Assembly: GCF_000732605.1 (NCBI RefSeq)
Contig: NZ_JPME01000018.1
Location: forward strand, 124,001-188,000
Direction of reading: 5' to 3'
Length of the DNA stretch: 64,000 nt
Origin: Lacrimispora celerecrescens
GTDB taxonomy: Bacteria; Bacillota; Clostridia; Lachnospirales; Lachnospiraceae
This document shows positions 32,594 to 40,861 of the stretch, piece by piece (positions within the stretch are counted from its first letter, which is position 1; every line of letters begins with the position of its first letter). Below the pieces are notes generated by a model. The model was not told where the DNA came from, did no database searches, and was given only the letters and a program-made list of their open reading frames with translations. A program made the position numbers and the translations under genes.

Positions 32594-33889
32594 TTAGTCA
32601 ATGCCCATAATCCTCTCTATGTAATATTTAGTATTGATAATAAGCCATAACTGGGTGATGAATCTCATGATAGTCCAAATAGATAAACCTTGCAGGTTAT
32701 ATTCCTCTACCAGCTCTGCTCTTGCGTCAAAACTTCTTGCATCTTTAAACCATACGACATGCAAAATCCCATCGACATCCATATAATAGAAGTAGGATGA
32801 CTGTGCTGCTTCATTGAATTGAATTGGTATATCGTTTTCTGCTGCAATTTGCACGGCTCTATCATTAGATATTATAATAGCTTCTGTGGCACCAGGGACA
32901 TATGGAAGTGACCAATCATAACCTAGAGCAGTGACCCCTAGAAAAATTTTTTCGGAGGGAATTATACTAACCACATAATCCATCAATTCTCGTAAGATAT
33001 TAACCGGAAAAATCGCACTTGGATAGCTGTAAGACCTTGCCCAGTCATAAGAAGAAAATATAATTCCATCTACAAATTCAGATAATTTTGAATAGTCTAA
33101 TTTTTCAAAATTGACGCCGGGGATATCTACATTCGTAGCCGGTGTTATGGTAATCAGCACCTTATAACCTTCTGAATGAAATATCGAAGCGGCTCTTTTC
33201 AAATATTCTGCAATGCTGTCTATGTTGTCATTGGTTATGTTTTCTGCATAAATATTTATACCATAAAAACCTTTCGATCTTAGTATGTAAAGAGCGTTAT
33301 TTATAAAGCGATCCTGCACAGTAGGGTTATTTATAATATTATAGGTTACTTCACGTCTAATGATTCCCTCTTCAGTCATAGTGGAAATAAACATCATGGG
33401 CGCAGCACCATATGCTTTAGCTAGTTGTATAATATCAGTATCGTCGGCACTTGAGATAATTTCACCGTCACTTGTAGTCCTATAATTGAATATAGTCAGA
33501 TAAGTTAAATATGGGAGCGTTTTTATTAAAACAGATCTATCTATATAAGAAAATGTATAACCAATAGTAGCGATTGTTCTTGTTTTATCAGTTTGATAAC
33601 TTATAACAATCGTTTCACCAGCGTACAAATATTCTCTATCGGAAAGATAGGGATTATTTCTTAATAACTCCATTGGTGTAGTTCCATGCAGCTCCGCAAT
33701 ACTCTCTAAAGTATCACCTTCCTGGACAGTATAAAGTGTTTCAGGTTGAACAATTACAATCGTTTGGCCTATTGCTAAATTTTCAGGGTTTGTAATTCCG
33801 TTTTCCAATATTAATCTGTCAACAGGAATTTCGTAATACTCTGATATTGAATAGATGGTTTCACCGGGCTGGACAACATGTATGACCAT
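32594..33889 (-). CDS. LysM-GH18 protein, SleL/YaaH-like spore glycosidase
   Basis: 431-aa protein. Two LysM domains (about residues 2-46, VIHVVQPGETIYSISEYY, and 50-95, LYTVQEGDTLESIAELHG) are followed by a glycoside hydrolase 18 barrel (about 100-420) with the family-typical ending WFKDARSFDARAELVEEYNL. Close relatives (SleL, YaaH, YdhD) are N-acetylglucosaminidases that depolymerise cortex muropeptides in germination. The catalytic strand reads GFYGINIYAENI, whereas active GH18 enzymes have DxxDxDxE; only the glutamate (about E215) is kept, so activity is doubtful. GAGGGT before the ATG at 33889 decides the start over 33901. It lies between direct repeats of the leuS end and has a truncated paralogue at 28608. 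Confidence 0.85.
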   Translation of the reverse strand: MVIHVVQPGETIYSISEYYEIPVDRLILENGITNPENLAIGQTIVIVQPETLYTVQEGDTLESIAELHGTTPMELLRNNPYLSDREYLYAGETIVISYQTDKTRTIATIGYTFSYIDRSVLIKTLPYLTYLTIFNYRTTSDGEIISSADDTDIIQLAKAYGAAPMMFISTMTEEGIIRREVTYNIINNPTVQDRFINNALYILRSKGFYGINIYAENITNDNIDSIAEYLKRAASIFHSEGYKVLITITPATNVDIPGVNFEKLDYSKLSEFVDGIIFSSYDWARSYSYPSAIFPVNILRELMDYVVSIIPSEKIFLGVTALGYDWSLPYVPGATEAIIISNDRAVQIAAENDIPIQFNEAAQSSYFYYMDVDGILHVVWFKDARSFDARAELVEEYNLQGLSIWTIMRFITQLWLIINTKYYIERIMGID

Positions 33890-34518
33890 GGCTACCCTCA
33901 TATGATCTTATTAATTTAATTATATGCTAATCTTACTCGTTCATAACAACATCGTATTAAATTTTAAGTATCTCAATCAAAAACATTCGATAGCCATATA
34001 ATATTTTCAAAACCTATAATAGCGGGCACATTATTAGAGATGTCTTCTATCCCTTTATGTACCATTTGGCATTATATTGATTCTCCTATTTTGTCTTTTA
34101 GCTAGGTACCTGTTTCTTTCCTTTTATCTTAGAATCAAAAGCCTCGTCAGGAATAAGAATGACCCTCTATCCATGAAATAGTAAATGATTCCTCTGAAGT
34201 CCTGCTTTACACATGCCAACTTGTCATTATTATATCAATGGTAGCGTTGCTATCCTTTCTTTTATGTTTTTACATCAAATGAACGTTTGCATTATTTGAA
34301 CGCTAAATAAGGACACTATAAGCCATATTTCTATAGCCTATAATGCCCTTATTTTAAAGCTTAAATTGTTCAATTTCTTTATTAGATTTTACACCAATTT
34401 CTTTACTCACCATTCCTACACCAAGTGGGTAATAAAGCATAATAAGATATAACAAGTTATAACAGGTTCAGTCCTTATAAAATCAAGGTTTTCAGCTTAT
34501 TTATAAGTTTTGACAGTT
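33890..34518. other. Gene-poor stretch between GH18 gene and leuS
   Basis: No confident gene. It contains hairpin H3 (34302-34359). Beside it, on the minus strand at about 34362-34448, is a 28-codon frame from an ATG ending VSKEIGVKSNKEIEQFKL; that ending resembles the HTH of IS3-type OrfA proteins and could be a remnant. TATAAT with no good -35 lies about 35 bp upstream of the GH18 start. Confidence 0.4.
34302..34359. repeat. Repeat/hairpin H3
   Basis: Near-identical to 32367-32424. Stem AATAAGG...CCTTATT with inner TATA/TATA pairs. Located 160 bp after the leuS stop. Confidence 0.75.
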
Positions 34519-34542
34519 TTATTTGCACACGATATTTACAAT
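34513..34542. repeat. 30-bp direct repeat, copy 1 (end of leuS)
   Basis: Includes the last seven leuS codons (IVNIVCK) and stop codon. Second copy at 32437-32466. Confidence 0.8.
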
Positions 34543-36933
34543 TCTTCCAGGAACATAGATTTCCTTAACAATGGTTCCGGTTATCTTATCAGGGATCAAC
34601 GCCTTACCCGCTTCAATGGCGTCTTCCTTTGATACATCTACAGGAAGCTTTACAACTGCTCTGGTCTTTCCGTTTACCTGGACTGCAACTTCGATCTCGT
34701 CATCCTTCATGGCCTCTTCATCACATTCTGGCCACTGAGCGTGGAATACGGAACTCTCGCCGCCAAGCTGCTGCCACAGCTCCTCACCGATATGGGGAGC
34801 AAAAGGAGCAAGTAAAATCACAAAGGCTTTCAAAGTCTCTTTGTCAATGCCTCCGTTCTTCTTGGCCAGGTCAATCAACTTATTGTTATATTCCATGAAT
34901 CCGGAAATTACTGTATTTAAATTAAACTGATTGAAACGCTGTTCAATATCAAAAATCAGCTTGTTGCGCAGGCGAAGCATTTCTCTGGTGGCTTCCACAT
35001 TCTTATCGCTGCTTTCCGCTACCAGATTCCAGAAACGGTGCAAGAAACGGCTGACGCCTTCGATTCCTCTGTCATCCCACTCTGCATCTAACTCCGGCGG
35101 CCCTACGAAAAGTTCATACATACGGAGAGCATCACAGCCATAGTCACGCACCAACTCATCGGGAGATACCACATTTCCCTTTGACTTACTCATCTTGATT
35201 CCATTCTTTCCATTGATCATACCCTGATTAAACAACTTAGTAAATGGTTCATCAAAGTCCACTACACCGATGTCATTTAAGAACTTGGTGTAAAAACGGG
35301 AATACAAAAGGTGAAGTACGGCATGTTCCACACCGCCGATATACATATCCACCGGAAGGTACTTTTTCGCTTTCTCCTTGGATACCAGCTCATTATCGTT
35401 GTGACTGTCTACGTAGCGAAGGAAATACCAGGAGGAACCGGCCCACTGAGGCATGGTATTGGTCTCTCTCTTAGCGGGAGCGCCGCATACCGGACATGTG
35501 GTATTTACCCATTCCTCAATATCTGCCAGCGGAGATTCTCCCGTACCGGTAGGCTGGTAGCTCTCTACCTCCGGAAGGGTGAGAGGAAGCTGGTCTTCCG
35601 GAACTGGAACGTTGCCGCAGTGTGGACAATGGATGATCGGAATGGGTTCTCCCCAGTAACGCTGTCTGGAGAATACCCAGTCACGCAGCTTAAAGTTTAC
35701 GGTTTTCTTACCAAGGCCCCGCTCCTCGATCATTGCCGGAGCTTCTTTTTTAAGGACAGAGGACTCCATTCCGTTCCACTCACCGGAATTGATCATGGTT
35801 CCGCTGGCATCGGTATAAGCTTCGGTCATGTTATCGATTTCTTCGCCGTCCTTTGAGATAACCTGGACAATGGGGATATTAAACTTCTTAGCAAACTCAA
35901 AATCTCTGTCATCATGGGCAGGCACGCACATGATCGCACCGGTACCGTAGTCAGCAAGCACATAATCGGAAAGCCAGATAGGTACCTTGGCGCCGCTTAA
36001 GGGATTTACTGCGTAGCTGCCGGTAAATACGCCGGTCTTTTCTTTATCCTGAAGACGGTCCACGTTTGACTTCATGGATGCGTCGTAAATATACTTCTCA
36101 ACCGCTTCTTTATTTTCCGGAGTAGCAAGGCCTGCGGCAAGAGCGTGTTCCGGCGCTAGCACCATAAAGGTGGCTCCGTATAAGGTATCAGGTCTGGTAG
36201 TATAAACTGTGATGTTTTCCTCTTTTCCGTCTACCTTAAAATCAACCTCAGCTCCATAAGATTTTCCGATCCATTCGGACTGCATCTTCTTGACCTTATC
36301 CGGCCAGTCAAGCTTATCCAAATCATTTAACAGACGGTCAGCGTAAGCGGTAATTTTTAACATCCACTGTCTTAAGTTTTTCTTTGTAACTCCGGTTCCG
36401 CAGCGCTCGCAGCAGCCGTTTACCACTTCTTCGTTTGCAAGTCCTGTCTTACAGGATGGGCACCAGTTGATAGGGAATTCCTTCTCATAAGCCAGGCCTT
36501 TTTTAAACATCTGAACAAAAATCCACTGGGTCCATTTGTAGAATCCGGGATCCGTGGTGTTGACCTCCATATCCCAATCATAAACAGCCGCGATCTCATT
36601 GATCTGACGCTTAATGTTCGCCACGTTTTCTGCCGTGGATTTCGCCGGATGGACTCCCATCTTGATGGCGTAATTCTCTGCCGGAAGACCAAATGCATCC
36701 CAGCCCATAGGGTGGATCACATAATGTCCCTTTAAAATCTGATACCGGCTCCAAACATCAGAAATTACATAACCTCTCCAATGGCCTACATGAAGACCGC
36801 TTCCTGAAGGATATGGGAACATATCCAGACAGTAATATTTCTCCTTCTTTCCATCATCAACATTGATGGGGTTCTTTGCCCAATTTTCCCGCCATTTTTT
36901 TTCAATGGCGCTGTGGTTGTATGACGCTGCCAT
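34519..36933 (-). CDS. leuS: Leucyl-tRNA synthetase
   Basis: 804-aa class I synthetase that charges tRNA(Leu). HIGH-type motif PSGSGLHVGHWRGY (about residue 40), a zinc-ribbon-like CPSC...CCERCG at ~160-180, the CP1 editing domain with the Thr-rich YTTRPDTLYGATF motif (about 245) and MCVPAHDDRDFEF, KMSKSKGNVV (about 575) and the C-terminal anticodon-binding and leucine-specific domains are all present. Length matches bacterial LeuRS. AGGAGGAAATTTGTT precedes the ATG. Expression is controlled by a leucine T-box leader (37014-37290). The last eight codons are duplicated 2 kb downstream. Confidence 0.98.
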   Translation of the reverse strand: MAASYNHSAIEKKWRENWAKNPINVDDGKKEKYYCLDMFPYPSGSGLHVGHWRGYVISDVWSRYQILKGHYVIHPMGWDAFGLPAENYAIKMGVHPAKSTAENVANIKRQINEIAAVYDWDMEVNTTDPGFYKWTQWIFVQMFKKGLAYEKEFPINWCPSCKTGLANEEVVNGCCERCGTGVTKKNLRQWMLKITAYADRLLNDLDKLDWPDKVKKMQSEWIGKSYGAEVDFKVDGKEENITVYTTRPDTLYGATFMVLAPEHALAAGLATPENKEAVEKYIYDASMKSNVDRLQDKEKTGVFTGSYAVNPLSGAKVPIWLSDYVLADYGTGAIMCVPAHDDRDFEFAKKFNIPIVQVISKDGEEIDNMTEAYTDASGTMINSGEWNGMESSVLKKEAPAMIEERGLGKKTVNFKLRDWVFSRQRYWGEPIPIIHCPHCGNVPVPEDQLPLTLPEVESYQPTGTGESPLADIEEWVNTTCPVCGAPAKRETNTMPQWAGSSWYFLRYVDSHNDNELVSKEKAKKYLPVDMYIGGVEHAVLHLLYSRFYTKFLNDIGVVDFDEPFTKLFNQGMINGKNGIKMSKSKGNVVSPDELVRDYGCDALRMYELFVGPPELDAEWDDRGIEGVSRFLHRFWNLVAESSDKNVEATREMLRLRNKLIFDIEQRFNQFNLNTVISGFMEYNNKLIDLAKKNGGIDKETLKAFVILLAPFAPHIGEELWQQLGGESSVFHAQWPECDEEAMKDDEIEVAVQVNGKTRAVVKLPVDVSKEDAIEAGKALIPDKITGTIVKEIYVPGRIVNIVCK

Positions 36934-37013
36934 AACAAATTTCCTCCTTTTACGTCAGGGTTCTTTCCCTGTATCAAATGCCTGCAGATAAAGTAATATC
37001 CGTAAGAGTGCAT

Positions 37014-37290
37014 AAAAAAATGCGCCTCAGACCGCTTATTCGGCCATAGAGACGCAGGATCTACCGCGTGGTACCACTCTATTTCATACAGTTTTGTATG
37101 CTCTCACTGGATATGAAAAAACATATCCGCCCGCTTTAACGGTCGGGATACCGGCAATGCCTACACAGAAAGCAGAGCTTCCTTCAGCACGCTACTCAAA
37201 GGCCAGTTCGGCTGCCATCCCCAACCGGCTTCCACCACCCGCCGGCTCTCTGTTTGATTCAGACAGCTTACTATTCCTAATCACAGTATT
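37014..37290 (-). promoter_or_regulatory. Leucine T-box riboswitch of leuS
   Basis: Minus-strand leader. AGTA (37269-37272) and GAA (37207-37209) form the specifier-loop E motif. GAA is followed by specifier CTG (37204-37206), a leucine codon, and a purine. The T-box core GTGGTACCACGCGG lies at 37063-37076. The terminator stem (37021-37035 with 37041-37056) is followed by seven Ts. Uncharged tRNA(Leu) should bind specifier and T-box and favour antitermination, so leuS is induced on leucine starvation. Confidence 0.92.
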
Positions 37291-37303
37291 TTTGCTAACT
37301 ACA

Positions 37304-37332
37304 AATGTAACATAATTGACGAATTGTGTCAA
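37304..37332 (-). promoter_or_regulatory. Promoter of the leuS T-box leader
   Basis: Minus strand TTGACA (37327-37332), 17-nt spacer, TACATT (37304-37309), just upstream of stem I of the T-box. Confidence 0.7.
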
Positions 37333-37355
37333 CCGTATATCGTCTTTCTTTTTCT

Positions 37356-38276
37356 TTAGCCTGCAGAAATGACAAAGGTCACAGCCGAAACAATAAAAAA
37401 CAAGATCATTCCAATATTTAAAAAGAGTACTTTAAATGCCCCTTTGCCCCAGGTTTCCATAAATCCAGGATGAAACATTAACTTTTTTTGATTCATAAAA
37501 AACAAAATAGTTCCGACAATAACCGCCCCAAGCATAAAGATGGAGTAGGCAACGGTAAGGAGCGGATTGTCTGCTATATGAAGGGCCACAACGGAGCCGA
37601 GAAAATTAATAATCATATGAAAAATGATGGTATAGCGAAGCTTTCCCGTCTGAATATAAATATAGGCTAACACCAGGCCAATTCCAAAGGCATAAAAGAA
37701 CTGATAGAAATTACCGTGACTTAAACCAAAGACAACGCTGGATACCAGGATAGCCGCTTTATCTCCATAAAGCCGGATCCGGTCGATCAGGATCTTTCGG
37801 AACAGGATTTCTTCGCAAATTGGGGCCATTACCACCATGGTGACAAAGATCGACCAGGTGCTTAAGCCTTTCATCACTTCTTCAACCGGGTTGACCATGG
37901 GTTTTCCAAGCAGCGCACTTACAATATTCATAAGGCTCATGCCCATAAGGTTTCCAAAAAACAGGGCGCTCATACAGACCAGGAATCCGGTAATCAGCAT
38001 TCCTGCCCCGGCTTTTCCTGCCCTGGGCCTGCATAAAACAGGCATATCCTTTATAATCAGGTAGGCAACGATTCCTCCCACAAGGTAATTCAACAGGGAA
38101 ACGATCACCATGTACCAGTTTCCAAAGGTTATTTTCATTCCAAAACGGGATAGTAAAAGAGTAATGACTCCTACTTCAAGCTGTATAACAAGCGTTACAA
38201 GAAGGAATGCTCCATATCCGATTCCAACTCTCGAAAACGCCTTCCATGCATTTTTTCTGTCTTCCACTATTCTCAT
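37356..38276 (-). CDS. CPBP family intramembrane metalloprotease
   Basis: 306-aa membrane protein with about seven to eight hydrophobic segments. The CPBP/Abi motifs are EEILFRKILIDRI (EExxxR, about residue 153), FGLSHGNFYQF (FxxxH, about 190) and HMIINFLGS (HxxxN, about 235), i.e. the complete active-site set. Function unknown. The ATG at 38276 sits only 1 nt from AGGAGG; a GTG at 38267 (VEDRKNAWKAF) is 10 nt away and may be the true start. Monocistronic, upstream of the leuS leader. Unlike the CPBP gene at 28989 it has ordinary composition for the chromosome. Confidence 0.87.
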   Translation of the reverse strand: MRIVEDRKNAWKAFSRVGIGYGAFLLVTLVIQLEVGVITLLLSRFGMKITFGNWYMVIVSLLNYLVGGIVAYLIIKDMPVLCRPRAGKAGAGMLITGFLVCMSALFFGNLMGMSLMNIVSALLGKPMVNPVEEVMKGLSTWSIFVTMVVMAPICEEILFRKILIDRIRLYGDKAAILVSSVVFGLSHGNFYQFFYAFGIGLVLAYIYIQTGKLRYTIIFHMIINFLGSVVALHIADNPLLTVAYSIFMLGAVIVGTILFFMNQKKLMFHPGFMETWGKGAFKVLFLNIGMILFFIVSAVTFVISAG

Positions 38277-38427
38277 ACCTCCTGCCAGTTGGTATCAGTT
38301 TATCACAGATCAGAAAAAAGCGCAATTATTCCGGATTCCTCTTCTGCTGGGTTATGTATGATCGTTCACTGGCCCATTATAAGGAAATCGTCGAGCAAAT
38401 TAAGTCCTGAACCTTATCAGTAATAAC

Positions 38428-38475
38428 AAAAACCCCATTGCAGAGCCTTACAATCAGGCTTGCAATGGGGTTTTT
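38428..38475 (-). terminator. Terminator of the EF-G-like gene
   Basis: 15-bp perfect stem (38428-38442 with 38461-38475, core CCCCATTGCA), 18-nt loop, flanked by A5 and T5. Located 17 bp after the stop at 38493. Confidence 0.9.
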
Positions 38476-38492
38476 ATCACTTTATATCATAT

Positions 38493-40595
38493 TTAAACTT
38501 CAATCCTGTCAATCTTAGATGCTCTTTCTTCCACTTCTCTCTTCTGCACATCTCCAGGAGCCAGCTCATAGCGGCTGAATTCATATTCATAGGTTCCGAT
38601 GCCTCCGGTCATGGAGCGAAGATCCGTATTATAGCCGAACAGTTCGGACATAGGCACATCCGCCTCGATGACCTGCTTTCCGCTGTGGTTGGAATTCATT
38701 CCTAAAACGCGTCCTCTCCTACGGTTTAAGTCGCCCATAACATCTCCGGTAAATTTATCCGGGACCGTAACCTTAAGGGAGGCAATCGGTTCAAGCAGAA
38801 CCGGATTTGCATCCATAAAGCCCTTTTTAAAGGCCAGGGTTGCAGCCATCTTAAAGGCCAGCTCAGAAGAGTCAACCGGATGGTAAGAACCGTCGGTCAG
38901 TGTTGCCTTTAATCCCACAACCGGATAAGCGGCAAGGGGGCCTTTTAAGACACACTCGGCGATTCCTTTTTCAACCGCCGGGAAATAGTTTCTCGGCACT
39001 GCCCCGCCAAATACGCTTTCAGCAAAGACATAAGGCGTTTCCTGATCTCCGGAAGGCTCAAAGGTCATCTTAACGTCGCCGTACTGTCCATGTCCGCCGG
39101 ACTGTTTCTTATACTTTCCCTGGACCTCTACCTTCTTACGAAGGGTTTCCCGGAAAGCAAATTTCGGTTTACTCAGTTCAATATCAACTTTATAGCGGTT
39201 TAAAAGCTTGCTTACAACCACCTCCAGCTGCTGGTCACCGATGCCATAAAGGAGCGACTGACGGTTTTCCGTATCAGTGACTGCCTTTAAGGTCCAATCC
39301 TCTTCTGTCAGCTTTGCCAGAGCGCTTGATACCTTATCCTCGTCGCCTTTTGTCTTGGTCTTATAACGCATATACGTATATGGAGTGGATATCTCCGGTT
39401 TATGGTATACGATTGGCGCGGAGCGAAGGGCAATGGTATCACCGGTCTGTGTCACATTAAGCTTTGACACGGCTCCGATGTCTCCTGCCTTTAATTCCGT
39501 AACTTCAATGGCCTCTTTACCTCTTAACACGTAAAGCTTACCGACCTTTTCTTCTGTATCCTTATTCACGTTAAAAATTGCGGAATCAGGCTTTAAGGTA
39601 CCGGTACAAATCTTTAGCAGGGAATATTTTCCAATGAATGGGTCCACAATCGTCTTAAATACACGGGCTGACAGGGATACATTATCATTATATTTTGCTG
39701 TAAAGCGCTCTCCTGTGGAAATATCCACACCAATGCACTCGAAATAGTCTGGAGACGGAAAATACTTATCTATAGCCTGAAGCACCATCTTGGCACCCTG
39801 GGCATTAATTCCGGAACCAAGCATAACCGGAACGATATTTCCTTTTATTACATGTTCCCGAAGAGCAGAAGAAATCTCATCAATGGTAAACTCATCACCA
39901 GAGAAATAGCGTTCCATATATTCCTCGCTGGTTTCTGCTACAGCTTCCATAAGAGCTTCACGGGCAATTCCCAGATTCTTCTGGCTATATTCAGGAATCT
40001 CACATTCTTCATAATCACTGTTTACGGTAAAACGCCGGCCTGCCATCTTTACAATATTAACAAAACCTACGAACTTTTCGTTTTCACGAATCGGGAGGTG
40101 GAACGGCGCGATCTTTCTTCCGAACTCTTTATCAAGCTTTAATAACAATTCACGGAAACTTGCATGGTCATCATCCATATTGGTCACAAAGAAAAGTCTG
40201 GGAAGCTTGTACTTTTCGCAAAGTTCCCACGCCTTTAATGTTCCAACTTCAATACCTGCCTTACAATTAATAACTATTACTGCTGCATCCGCAACGCTGA
40301 TGGCCTCTTCTACTTCGCCAACAAAATCAAAATATCCGGGAGTATCAAGCAGGTTGATCTTGATGGGGCCATCCTCTCCTTTATACTCCAAAGGAATCAG
40401 GGTCGTAGAGATGGAGAACTGTCTCTTGATCTCTTCTTTGTCATAATCGCTGATGGTATTGCCATCGGTAACTTTTCCCATTCTGCTGATGGCTCCGGTA
40501 ATCAACGCCATAGCCTCTGCCAGGGTGGTTTTACCGGCGCCCCCGTGCCCAAGTAAGGCGACGTTACGGATCTGTTTGGTTCCATACACGTTCAT
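38493..40595 (-). CDS. Elongation factor G-like GTPase (EF-G paralogue)
   Basis: 700-aa translational GTPase with the five-domain EF-G layout: G domain with P-loop GHGGAGKTTLAEAM (residues ~16-30), DTPGYFDFVGE (G3), domain II, and C-terminal domains III-V (GHGQYGDVKMTFEP, SSELAFKMAA, MGDLNRRRGRVLGM). It differs from canonical EF-G at the P-loop (GHGGAGKT instead of AHIDAGKT) and at G4 (TNMDDD instead of NKMD), which marks it as a second, specialised EF-G lineage (FusA2-like) rather than the main fusA of the str operon; no rpsL/rpsG/tuf is near. AGGAGGAATGTTT before the ATG at 40595 sets the start, although the frame is open to 40682. Confidence 0.9.
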   Translation of the reverse strand: MNVYGTKQIRNVALLGHGGAGKTTLAEAMALITGAISRMGKVTDGNTISDYDKEEIKRQFSISTTLIPLEYKGEDGPIKINLLDTPGYFDFVGEVEEAISVADAAVIVINCKAGIEVGTLKAWELCEKYKLPRLFFVTNMDDDHASFRELLLKLDKEFGRKIAPFHLPIRENEKFVGFVNIVKMAGRRFTVNSDYEECEIPEYSQKNLGIAREALMEAVAETSEEYMERYFSGDEFTIDEISSALREHVIKGNIVPVMLGSGINAQGAKMVLQAIDKYFPSPDYFECIGVDISTGERFTAKYNDNVSLSARVFKTIVDPFIGKYSLLKICTGTLKPDSAIFNVNKDTEEKVGKLYVLRGKEAIEVTELKAGDIGAVSKLNVTQTGDTIALRSAPIVYHKPEISTPYTYMRYKTKTKGDEDKVSSALAKLTEEDWTLKAVTDTENRQSLLYGIGDQQLEVVVSKLLNRYKVDIELSKPKFAFRETLRKKVEVQGKYKKQSGGHGQYGDVKMTFEPSGDQETPYVFAESVFGGAVPRNYFPAVEKGIAECVLKGPLAAYPVVGLKATLTDGSYHPVDSSELAFKMAATLAFKKGFMDANPVLLEPIASLKVTVPDKFTGDVMGDLNRRRGRVLGMNSNHSGKQVIEADVPMSELFGYNTDLRSMTGGIGTYEYEFSRYELAPGDVQKREVEERASKIDRIEV

Positions 40596-40774
40596 AAACA
40601 TTCCTCCTGTTCGGTATTTAAGTCTATAAGGATATTTTACTAAAAATGTCTTATAATTGCAAGCAGAAGGTGCAATTTGCACAAATATTTTTTACACAAA
40701 TCTCAATTCAATAAAAGAAGTGGTTACTACGACAAAAAATGATAAAAATTTATGCAATCTTAACATCATCCAAG

Positions 40775-40802
40775 TTGAAATATACGAAAATCGTGATAAA
40801 AT
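40775..40802 (+). promoter_or_regulatory. Promoter of hppA
   Basis: TTGAAA (40775-40780), 16-nt spacer, TAAAAT (40797-40802); a second TATAAT lies at 40812-40817 without a clear -35. Confidence 0.5.
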
Positions 40803-40861
40803 ATACAATGATATAATAGCAAATCTTAAAAAACTTAAGAAAGTAGGGGGTTAATGGTGTT

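Noticed and set aside
33890-34300. Possible regulatory gene upstream of the GH18 protein
   Set aside because: All frames are short and broken by stops; only AT-rich intergenic DNA is seen.
35311-35856. 181-codon frame opposite leuS
   Set aside because: Antisense shadow of leuS with no start signals or recognisable motif.
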